56,031 nt of DNA from Verrucomicrobia bacterium UBA1629 (lineage in GTDB: Bacteria; Verrucomicrobiota; Kiritimatiellia; RFP12; UBA1067), in the NCBI GenBank assembly GCA_002321305.1, contig DCMF01000129.1:1-56031 (forward strand). Reading direction: 5' to 3'. The position numbers and the translations under genes are program-made. Numbering within the stretch: position 1 is the stretch's first letter; each line of letters opens with the position of its first letter. Below, piece after piece: positions 38,513-45,398 of this stretch. A model generated the notes under the pieces. That model saw only the letters and a list, made by a program, of their open reading frames with translations. It made no database searches and was not told the origin of the DNA.

Positions 38513-40348
38513 ATGCCGATGCGCGGCGAGAATTGGCGCTTCTGGCTGCCGGTCGTGCTCCTCGCGGGGTTCGCGGCCTACTCGGCCCAGAAGCTCGTGC
38601 GCGCGCACATCGACCCGAAGGTCTCCGCGCCGGACTACGTCTTCACGCGCAAGCTGCCCGCGCCGCGCGGGGCGATCTACTCGTGCAAGGGCAAGGGCTA
38701 TCCCTTCGCGAAGTCCGTGCCCTACTGGGAATACGCGCTCGACCCCGTCGCGCTCACGAACGCCCTCGTGCGTCCGCGCGGCGAGAAGCGTCCGCGCGCG
38801 AAGGAGGCGATCGTGCGGACGATCGCGGACGCGCTGGGGCTGGAGTACCAGAAGGTGCTGCGGATGGCGAACGCCGCGCCGCGCCGGGGCTGGCGCGACC
38901 AGTTCCTCGCGCTGTCGTCCGACCCGAACGCCCATCGCACGCTCGCGGACTCGCGCCTCGTCGCGGGCGTCGCGATCCACGACACGCAGGTGCGGCAGTA
39001 CCTGCACGGCCGCCGCCTCTCGCACGTCCTCGGCAGCGTGAACGCCGAGTATGTCGGCTCGGCGGGCGTCGAGCTGCGGTTCGACCGCGAGCTGACGGGC
39101 ACGCCGGGCACGATCCAGGGCATGCGCGACGCGCGCGGCCGCGAGCTCTACGACAAGCGGCAGGTCTCCATCGACCCGATTCCGGGGGCGGACGTGTACC
39201 TGACGATCGACCACAACATCCAGTTCGAGGCGGAGGACGCGCTCAAGTGGGGCGTCGCGGAATACGGCGCGGCGTCGGGCTGGTGCATCGTCATGGGCGC
39301 GAAGACGGGGGCCGTCCTCGCGATGGCGTCGCTGCCGGACTTCGAGCCGCTTGCGTTCGGCCGCACGCCCGACGACGCGAAGCTGAACCGCGCCGTCGCG
39401 TTCAACTACGAGCCGGGCTCCGTCATGAAGACGATCACCGTCGCGGCGGCGGTCGATGCGGGGTTCGTGCGGCCGACGAGCTTCTACCGCACGAACCGCG
39501 ACGACCCGAACTACTACCGCCTGCCGGGCGACGGCTCGCACAAGTGGGAGCCGACGATGACCATCCGTGACGCGCTCGTGCATTCCTCGAACATCGTCAT
39601 CGGCAAGCTCGCCTACGACTTCGGGCCGCGCCGCCTCTACGAGTACCTGAAGAAGTTCGGCTTCGGCGCGAAGACGGGCATCGAGCTGCCGGGCGAGCAG
39701 TTCGGCATCCTGCCGAATCCGCACAAGCGCGCGTGGGACAAGGCCTCTCAGTCGCGCGCGGGCATCGGGCAGTTCGTCGCCGTCACGGCGATCCAGCTCG
39801 CGGGCGCGTACCAGGCGATCGCGAACGACGGCGTGCGCATGAAGCCCCACATCGTCGACCGCGTCGTGCGGGCGGACGGATCGGAGGCCTACCGCAGCGT
39901 GCCGACGCCGGTCGGGCACCCGATCTCGGCGGCGGCGGCGCGGGCGACGCGCGAGATGATGCTCGACGTCGCCTCGCCGAAGGGCACGGCGCGGCGCGCG
40001 GCGATCCGCGGCTACTCCGTCGCGGGCAAGACGGGCACGGCGCAGAAGCAGATTCCCGGCGGACGCGGCTATTCTCCGGGGCTCTACCGCGCGACGTTCT
40101 GCGGCATCGTGCCGGCGGGCGACCCGGAGCTCGTCGTGCTCGTCACGCTCGACTTCGAGGCGCGCACGCGCTTCCATCAGGGCGGCAACTCGGCGGGTCC
40201 CGTCTTCAGGCGCATCGCGACGGCGGCGTTGCGCTACCTCATGGTGCCGCCGGACCGCCCGGAGGAGCTGGAGGAGCCGGACGACGCGGACGCCTTCGCC
40301 GACATGATGGAGGAGCGCGGCCGCCGGCAGGGCGACCTGCTCGACTGA
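38513..40348 (+). CDS. ftsI: Penicillin-binding protein 3-type transpeptidase (FtsI)
   Basis: A 611-residue class B PBP for septal peptidoglycan crosslinking. It has an N-terminal membrane helix (WRFWLPVVLLAGFAAYSAQK), a PBP dimerisation domain, then a transpeptidase domain with SxxK at Ser303-Lys306 (YEPGSVMKT), SSN (VHSSNIVIGK) and KTG at 506-508 (AGKTGTAQK). The acidic C-terminal tail is unusual (EELEEPDDADAFADMMEERG). It belongs to the dcw cluster, but murE, murF, mraY and the rest do not follow. Confidence 0.93.
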   Translation: MPMRGENWRFWLPVVLLAGFAAYSAQKLVRAHIDPKVSAPDYVFTRKLPAPRGAIYSCKGKGYPFAKSVPYWEYALDPVALTNALVRPRGEKRPRAKEAIVRTIADALGLEYQKVLRMANAAPRRGWRDQFLALSSDPNAHRTLADSRLVAGVAIHDTQVRQYLHGRRLSHVLGSVNAEYVGSAGVELRFDRELTGTPGTIQGMRDARGRELYDKRQVSIDPIPGADVYLTIDHNIQFEAEDALKWGVAEYGAASGWCIVMGAKTGAVLAMASLPDFEPLAFGRTPDDAKLNRAVAFNYEPGSVMKTITVAAAVDAGFVRPTSFYRTNRDDPNYYRLPGDGSHKWEPTMTIRDALVHSSNIVIGKLAYDFGPRRLYEYLKKFGFGAKTGIELPGEQFGILPNPHKRAWDKASQSRAGIGQFVAVTAIQLAGAYQAIANDGVRMKPHIVDRVVRADGSEAYRSVPTPVGHPISAAAARATREMMLDVASPKGTARRAAIRGYSVAGKTGTAQKQIPGGRGYSPGLYRATFCGIVPAGDPELVVLVTLDFEARTRFHQGGNSAGPVFRRIATAALRYLMVPPDRPEELEEPDDADAFADMMEERGRRQGDLLD

Positions 40349-40360
40349 CGGATTTTATGG

Positions 40361-40366
40361 TATAAT
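40361..40366 (+). promoter_or_regulatory. Extended -10 box of the pilB-like gene
   Basis: TATGG-TATAAT, 34 nt before ATG 40400; GAGGA lies upstream of the start. Confidence 0.55.
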
Positions 40367-40399
40367 CCCCTCTATCGTGAAAATTGAGGACAACGACTG

Positions 40400-42091
40400 A
40401 TGGATCAGATACTGCAGCTTTTGGTTCAGAACGGCTACATCGACGAGGCCGGCGCGAAGGATCTCCAGGACCTTGCGAAGACCGAGTCGAAGACGACGCG
40501 CCAGCTCGTCATCGACCAGGGCATCCTCGACGAGGACTCGCTCCTCGCCGCGATGGCCGCGTACCAGGACACGGAGGCGATCGACCTCGGCGCGATGACG
40601 ATCGAGTCGGAGGTGACGGAGGCGATCCCCGCCTCCACCGCGCGCATGTACAACGTCTTCCCCGTCGCGGCCGACGAGTCGTCCGTGACGCTCGCGACGT
40701 TCGACCTCGTGGACCCGCGCATCTCCGACGAGATGCTGTTCACGCTCTCGAAGGAGGTGCGCTTCGTCTTCGCCCGCGAGAAGGACGTGATGGACCGCAT
40801 CGCGCAGTACTACGGCGACGCGAACGCCTCGGTGGCGGACATGATCAAGTCGCTCGGCGAGGGCATGAGCGACGACGAGACGCTGGCGGCGGGCGCGAAC
40901 GCGAACGACATCGCCTCGATGGAGTCGGCGGCGAACTCGAACGCGATCATCAAGTTCGTGAACCTCGTCCTCTACCAGGGCGTCGTCGACCACGCCGCCG
41001 ACATCCACATCGAGCCGTTCGAGGACGACTTCAAGATCCGCTACCGCGTCGACGGCGCGCTCTACGCGATGAAGGCGCCGGACGTGAAGATGGCTCCGGC
41101 GATCATCTCGCGCGTGAAGATCCTCGCGGGCCTCAACATCGCCGAGCGCCGCGTGCCGCAGGACGGCCGCATCGCGCTCACGGTCGCGGGGCGGCCCGTC
41201 GACCTGCGCGTCTCGTGCCTGCCGACGGCGCACGGCGAGTCGGTCGTCATGCGAATCCTCGACCAGACGACGACCTCGCTCGACCTGGAGAACGTCGGCC
41301 TCCCGGAAGACGTCTACGAGCAGATCACGATGGACATCGAGAAGCCGAACGGCATCTTCATCGTGACGGGCCCGACCGGCTCGGGCAAGACGACGACGCT
41401 CTACTCCGTCCTCCGCCGCATCAACCAGATCGACACGAAGCTCCTCACGGCCGAGGAGCCGGTCGAGTACAACGTGGACGGCATCGTGCAGGTGCCGATC
41501 GACGCGCGCGCGGGCAACACGTTCGCGAAGGTGCTGCGCGCGTTCCTGCGTCAGGACCCGGACGTGATGATGATCGGCGAGATCCGCGACCTGGAGACGG
41601 CCGAGATCGCCGTGCAGGCCGCGCTCACCGGCCACTTCGTCTTCTCGACCCTGCACACGAACGACGCGGCGGGCGCGGTGATGCGCCTCGTGGACATGAA
41701 CGTCGCGCCGTACCTGCTCTCCTCGACGCTGGAGGGCGTCCTCGGCCAGCGACTCGTGCGCACCTGCTGCAAGGAGTGCAAGCAGGCCTACGAGCCGGAC
41801 GACGAGACGCTGGAGCGCATCGAGATGACGCGCGACCAGATCGGCGGGCGGCCGTTCTACTTCGGCAAGGGCTGCAAGGTCTGCAACGGCACGGGCTACA
41901 AGGGCCGCAAGGGCGTCTTCGAGTATCTGCGGATGTCGAACCCGCTGCGCGAGCTCGTCAACAACAAGGCGCCGACGCTGATCATCCGCGAGAAGGCGCG
42001 CGAGCTCGGCATGCGCACGATGCGCGAGGACGGCATCCGCTCGATCCTCGACGGCTACACGACGGTGGACGAGGTCCTGCGCTACACCTGA
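40400..42091 (+). CDS. Type II secretion / type IV pilus assembly ATPase (GspE/PilB)
   Basis: A 563-residue ATPase with an N-terminal GspE/MshEN-like domain (1-150), Walker A GPTGSGKTTT (near 323), an Asp box (TAEEPVEYNVDGIVQVPID), Walker B (RQDPDVMMIGEIRD), a His box (GHFVFSTLHTNDA), and a zinc site CCKEC...GCKVCNGTGYKGR. It drives pilus or pseudopilus assembly at the inner membrane. Other pilus genes are absent except a distant GspG-like domain protein at 4418, so the machinery must be scattered. Confidence 0.93.
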   Translation: MDQILQLLVQNGYIDEAGAKDLQDLAKTESKTTRQLVIDQGILDEDSLLAAMAAYQDTEAIDLGAMTIESEVTEAIPASTARMYNVFPVAADESSVTLATFDLVDPRISDEMLFTLSKEVRFVFAREKDVMDRIAQYYGDANASVADMIKSLGEGMSDDETLAAGANANDIASMESAANSNAIIKFVNLVLYQGVVDHAADIHIEPFEDDFKIRYRVDGALYAMKAPDVKMAPAIISRVKILAGLNIAERRVPQDGRIALTVAGRPVDLRVSCLPTAHGESVVMRILDQTTTSLDLENVGLPEDVYEQITMDIEKPNGIFIVTGPTGSGKTTTLYSVLRRINQIDTKLLTAEEPVEYNVDGIVQVPIDARAGNTFAKVLRAFLRQDPDVMMIGEIRDLETAEIAVQAALTGHFVFSTLHTNDAAGAVMRLVDMNVAPYLLSSTLEGVLGQRLVRTCCKECKQAYEPDDETLERIEMTRDQIGGRPFYFGKGCKVCNGTGYKGRKGVFEYLRMSNPLRELVNNKAPTLIIREKARELGMRTMREDGIRSILDGYTTVDEVLRYT

Positions 42092-42118
42092 CGTGCCCGT
42101 ACCCCTGTCGCCTCGTTT

Positions 42119-42151
42119 TGCGGCGCGCCTCTGCGAATTGGGCGCGCCGCA
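42119..42151 (+). terminator. Terminator after the pilB-like gene
   Basis: An 11-bp perfect stem TGCGGCGCGCC/GGCGCGCCGCA with an 11-nt loop, followed by AGAATTTTC. Confidence 0.75.
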
Positions 42152-42171
42152 AGAATTTTCAAAATACCCCC

Positions 42172-42201
42172 TTGCGTGTCATAGGGAAAATATGATATAC
42201 T
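42172..42201 (+). promoter_or_regulatory. Promoter of the tRNA-Asp/tRNA-Gln operon
   Basis: -35 TTGCGT (42172-42177), 18-nt spacer, extended -10 TGA-TATACT (42196-42201). The 18-nt segment AATATGATATACTACGCA is found again, identical, on the minus strand at 56028-56011 before the candidate small RNA. Confidence 0.7.
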
Positions 42202-42223
42202 ACGCATCACTTTTCGGAGCAAC

Positions 42224-42300
42224 GGGGTTGTGGCGCAATTGGTTAGCGCACTGGACTGTCGATCCGGGGGTTGCGGGTTCGAGCCCCGTCGACCCCGCCA
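42224..42300 (+). tRNA. tRNA-Asp (GUC)
   Basis: 77 nt with encoded CCA. The acceptor stem GGGGTTG/CGACCCC, D-stem GCGC/GCGC, anticodon stem CTGGA/TCCGG with loop CTGTCGA (anticodon GTC), and T-arm GCGGG-TTCGAGC-CCCGT are all visible. Confidence 0.97.
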
Positions 42301-42321
42301 ATCTTGAAAAGTGAGCGAGCT

Positions 42322-42395
42322 TGCCTCGTGGTGTAATGGTAGCACCGCAGATTCTGATTCTGCTTGTTGGGGTTCGAGTCCCTGCGAGGCAACCA
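42322..42395 (+). tRNA. tRNA-Gln (CUG)
   Basis: 74 nt with encoded CCA. Acceptor TGCCTCG/CGAGGCA; anticodon stem GCAGA/TCTGC with loop TTCTGAT (anticodon CTG); the T-arm contains GGTTCGAGTCC. Twenty-one nt after tRNA-Asp, probably co-transcribed. TTTTTTGACTTTCCCC downstream may assist termination. Confidence 0.97.
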
Positions 42396-42447
42396 ACTTC
42401 AGTAGCGTTTTTTGACTTTCCCCATTTCCTGATTCGCTCCATTTTGG

Positions 42448-42453
42448 TATAAT
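42448..42453 (+). promoter_or_regulatory. Extended -10 box of the cupin gene
   Basis: TTTTGG-TATAAT, 28 nt before ATG 42481; the leader holds AGAAGGAG as ribosome site. Confidence 0.6.
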
Positions 42454-42480
42454 CCCTCACCCAGAAGGAGAACAACAGAC

Positions 42481-42810
42481 ATGGAAGTCGTCTACACGAA
42501 GGATCCTTGCGGCGGCAAGGGCAACATGAAACTCGAAAAGATTCTCTCCGAGGCGGAGATGAAGGACAAGTGCGGGCTTTTCGCGCGCGTCACCCTGCAT
42601 CCCGGCGACGTGCTCGGCTATCACGAGCATCACGGCAACGGCGAGTGCTACTTCGTCCTCTCGGGCGCGGGCGTCTACGACGACAACGGCACGAAGCGCG
42701 CCGTCAAGGCCGGCGACGTGACCTGGACGCCGGACGGCTCGGGCCACGGCCTCAGCAACGCCGACGGAACGGAAGACCTCGTCTTCATGGCGCTCATCAT
42801 CAACGCCTGA
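42481..42810 (+). CDS. Small cupin-domain protein
   Basis: A 109-residue single-domain cupin. Cupin motif 1 is GYHEHHGNGECYFVLSGAG (metal ligands His, His, Glu) and motif 2 includes DVTWTPDGSGHGLSN with the last His. Such proteins bind a metal and act as isomerases, dioxygenases or sensors; nothing fixes the substrate. The fumarase genes follow after 5 nt, so it may share their transcript. Confidence 0.85.
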   Translation: MEVVYTKDPCGGKGNMKLEKILSEAEMKDKCGLFARVTLHPGDVLGYHEHHGNGECYFVLSGAGVYDDNGTKRAVKAGDVTWTPDGSGHGLSNADGTEDLVFMALIINA

Positions 42811-42815
42811 CGACG

Positions 42816-43724
42816 ATGGCGAGTCGTCCCTCGACCCTCGACCGGCTCGTCGCGCTCATCCGCGAGACGAGCTCGTCGATTCCCGAAGACGTCCGCCAGG
42901 CCCTGCGCGCGGCCCTGCGGCACGAAGCGCGCGGCAGTTCGGCGGCGGTCGTCCTCCAGACGATCCTCGACAACTGCGCGCTCGCGGCGCAGAACGGCAC
43001 GCCGCTCTGCCAGGACACGGGGACGCTCACGTTCTTCGTCGATGCGCACCTGCGCCGCCGCGTGACGCCGGCCCTGCTCAAGCGGGCGGTCGCGCGCGCG
43101 ACGGCGCTCGGCTGTCTGCGCAAGAACACGATCGACGCCGTGACCGGACGGAGCTGCGACGACAACTGCGCCGAGGGCGCGCCGGTCGTCCACTACGTGG
43201 AAGGGACGAGGGATGAGAAATGGAGGATGAGACGTGAGGGCGGGCGGGGGCGCGTGACGCTCTTGCTGAAGGGCGGCGGCTCGGAGAACATGTCGCGCCA
43301 GTACTCCCTGCCGGACGCGGCGCTCGGTGCGGGGCGCGACCTCGCGGGCGTGCGCGCGTGCGTCCTTGACGCCGTCCAGAAGATCCAGGGCTACGGCTGC
43401 GCACCGGGCATTCTCGGCGTCTGCATCGGCGGCGACCGCGCAACGGGGTTCGAGGTCGCCAAGGAGCAGCTGCTGCGGCCGCTGGACGAGGGGGAAGGAA
43501 AAGGAAGAGGAAAGAGGGAAGAAGGAAGAAGCGCGGAAGTTGTCCGCCTGGAGAAGACGCTGCTGCGCGAGGCGAACCGGCTCGGCATCGGCCCGATGGG
43601 GCTGGGCGGGAAGACGACGCTGCTGGGCGTGAAGGTCGCTTCGCGGACGCGGCTGCCGGCCTCTTTCTTCGTGACGGTCGCCTATATGTGCTGGGCCTGC
43701 CGCCGACAGACGATCGAACTATGA
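42816..43724 (+). CDS. Class I fumarate hydratase (or tartrate dehydratase) alpha subunit
   Basis: A 302-residue Fe-S hydro-lyase subunit interconverting fumarate and malate. Cluster cysteines are in PLCQDTGTLTFFV, DNCAEGAPV and GCAPGILGVCIGGDRATG; LKGGGSENMSRQYSLPD matches the family. Two stretches look inserted: residues ~129-144 (GTRDEKWRMRREGGRG, coded by GGGATGAGAAATGGAGGATG-type repeats) and ~226-242 (GEGKGRGKREEGRSAE, coded by GGAAGAGGAAAGAGG repeats shared with the RND gene). The family also contains L-tartrate dehydratase, so the substrate is not certain. The beta subunit follows with an ATGA overlap. Confidence 0.9.
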   Translation: MASRPSTLDRLVALIRETSSSIPEDVRQALRAALRHEARGSSAAVVLQTILDNCALAAQNGTPLCQDTGTLTFFVDAHLRRRVTPALLKRAVARATALGCLRKNTIDAVTGRSCDDNCAEGAPVVHYVEGTRDEKWRMRREGGRGRVTLLLKGGGSENMSRQYSLPDAALGAGRDLAGVRACVLDAVQKIQGYGCAPGILGVCIGGDRATGFEVAKEQLLRPLDEGEGKGRGKREEGRSAEVVRLEKTLLREANRLGIGPMGLGGKTTLLGVKVASRTRLPASFFVTVAYMCWACRRQTIEL

Positions 43725-44362
43725 CTCAACTTCATTATCCATTTGACGAGAAGACCGTGCGCGCGCTGAAGGCGGGCGACGCCGTGTCGATCACCGGGCG
43801 GCTCTATACGGGGCGCGACAAGTTCCACAAGTTCTTCGCGGACGGCGGAACTTTGCCCGTCGATTTCACGGACGGCGCGCTCTACCACTGCGGGCCGGTG
43901 TGCGTGAGGGTGGAAGGGTGGAAAGGTGGAAGGGCGGAAAGGTGGAAGGTCGTCGCGGCGGGGCCGACGACGAGCGTGCGCGAGAATCCCTACGAGCCGG
44001 CGTTCATCGCGGCGTCGGGCGTGCGGCTCGTCATCGGCAAGGGCGGCATGGACGCGGCGACGCTTGCGGCGATGAAGAAGCACGGCTGCGTCTACATCCA
44101 GGCCGTCGGCGGCGCGGGTGCGCTCTATGCGGCGACCGTGAAGAAGGTTGCGGGCGTCTCGCTGCTGAAGGAATTTGGCGCGGCGGAGGCCGTCTGGCAT
44201 TTCGACGTCACGGACTTTCGCGGCGTCGTGGCGATGGACGCCCACGGCCATTCGCTTTTCGACGAAGTGAACCAGTCCTCGGCAAAGGTTTTGGACGGCA
44301 TGAGAAGGGGTTTCGCTGTGCCATCCAAACCTCCCAAACCTTCCAAACCCTCCCCCACATGA
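43721..44362 (+). CDS. Class I fumarate hydratase (or tartrate dehydratase) beta subunit
   Basis: 213 residues forming the C-terminal half of class I fumarase. Features: VSITGRLYTGRDKFHKFF, ALYHCGPV, AAGPTTSVRENPYEPAFI, VRLVIGKGGMD, YIQAVGGAGALYA and FGAAEAVWHFDVTDF. Residues ~64-76 (VEGWKGGRAERWK) are coded by GTGGAAGGGTGGAAAGG repeats, an in-frame insertion before the substrate loop. The tail (SKPPKPSKPSPT) comes from CCAAACCTTCCAAACC repeats and brings the stop, which overlaps the next ATG (ATGA). Confidence 0.9.
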   Translation: MTQLHYPFDEKTVRALKAGDAVSITGRLYTGRDKFHKFFADGGTLPVDFTDGALYHCGPVCVRVEGWKGGRAERWKVVAAGPTTSVRENPYEPAFIAASGVRLVIGKGGMDAATLAAMKKHGCVYIQAVGGAGALYAATVKKVAGVSLLKEFGAAEAVWHFDVTDFRGVVAMDAHGHSLFDEVNQSSAKVLDGMRRGFAVPSKPPKPSKPSPT

Positions 44363-44874
44363 AACTCCTTTTCCTCAGTGACATTCACGGCGTGCCTTCG
44401 ACGCTGGAGGCCGCGTTCGCGTCCGCCGACACGCTCGGCTACGACCGCATCGTTCTGCTCGGCGACCTCCTCTATCACGGGCCGCGCAACGGCGTGCCGC
44501 ACTTCTACGACCCCGTGCGGGTCGCGCACCTGCTGAACGCCCGCAAGGACAGGATCATCGCCGTGCGCGGCAACTGCGACGCCGAGGTGGACCAGATGAT
44601 GTTCGAGTTCCCGATGATGGGCGACTACGCCGTTGTCGAGGCGGGCAACGAGACGTTCTTCTGCACACACGGACACCTCTGGAACGAGAACCGCCTGCCG
44701 CCGCTCGGCCTGGGCACGGTGCTTGCCCACGGCCACACGCACATCTCGGAGCTGAAGAGGCTGCCGTGCGGCCTCACGGTCTTCAATCCCGGCTCGGTGT
44801 CGCTGCCGAAAGGCGGCACGTCGCGCTCGTTCGGCTACTTTGACGGCCAGGCCCTGCGCCACTGCACGATCTGA
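44359..44874 (+). CDS. YfcE-like metallophosphodiesterase
   Basis: A 171-residue calcineurin-like phosphoesterase. Metal-binding motifs: DIH (MKLLFLSDIHG), GD (LLGDLLYHGPRN), GNCD (AVRGNCDAE), H (FCTHGHLWNE) and GHTH (LAHGHTHISEL). The YfcE family hydrolyses phosphodiesters in vitro; the physiological substrate is unknown. Coupled to the fumarase beta gene by an ATGA overlap. Confidence 0.92.
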   Translation: MKLLFLSDIHGVPSTLEAAFASADTLGYDRIVLLGDLLYHGPRNGVPHFYDPVRVAHLLNARKDRIIAVRGNCDAEVDQMMFEFPMMGDYAVVEAGNETFFCTHGHLWNENRLPPLGLGTVLAHGHTHISELKRLPCGLTVFNPGSVSLPKGGTSRSFGYFDGQALRHCTI

Positions 44875-44964
44875 GCGCGTCGGGCCAGGCCTCGCCATGA
44901 TACGGTCGGGGGAGTTTACGGCGGGCGAGGTTGGCCCTGCGCCACGGGAGCTGCCGCTTTTTGG

Positions 44965-44970
44965 TATAAT
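44965..44970 (+). promoter_or_regulatory. Extended -10 box, leaderless start predicted
   Basis: TTTTTGG-TATAAT ends 9 nt before ATG 44979. Confidence 0.65.
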
Positions 44971-44978
44971 ACGCGGCG

Positions 44979-45398
44979 ATGAATTCAAAAAAGGCCTTGA
45001 CCTGGTTTCTTGTCGTCTTCGCGTGGTTCTGGACCGCGTACGAATGCCACACCATCGGCATTGACGTCTTCGACATGCTGTTGAAGCGCTTCCCCGGCCA
45101 GGTGTGGATCATGGCGGCGGTGCTGTCGTACCTGACGATCATCTGGATGCCGAAGCATCTCCTGACGCGCGCCGTGATGGGCATCTTCATGCTGATTCCC
45201 GCCGAGCTCTTCCCGGTTCTCCGTCCGCACCTGCCCGACGGCGGCTTCGCCCCGGTGCAGATCCTCGTCGCCTTCGCCTACGTCCTCGCCGTCATCGGCA
45301 TGTACGGGATGTTCTACCCCTGGCGGGTCGAGGCGGCGCTGCGGCGTCTCTTCGGTGCGAAGGGCGCGGCGCGCGGCGCGGCGGAGGAGTCGAAATGA
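44979..45398 (+). CDS. Small integral membrane protein
   Basis: A 139-residue protein with about four membrane helices (ALTWFLVVFAWFWTAYECHT, VWIMAAVLSYLTIIWMP, HLLTRAVMGIFMLIPAELFP, VQILVAFAYVLAVIGMYGMF) and a basic C-terminal tail. No known family recognised. Its stop overlaps the start of the Na/Pi cotransporter (ATGA), so the two are probably made together and may work together. Confidence 0.7.
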   Translation: MNSKKALTWFLVVFAWFWTAYECHTIGIDVFDMLLKRFPGQVWIMAAVLSYLTIIWMPKHLLTRAVMGIFMLIPAELFPVLRPHLPDGGFAPVQILVAFAYVLAVIGMYGMFYPWRVEAALRRLFGAKGAARGAAEESK

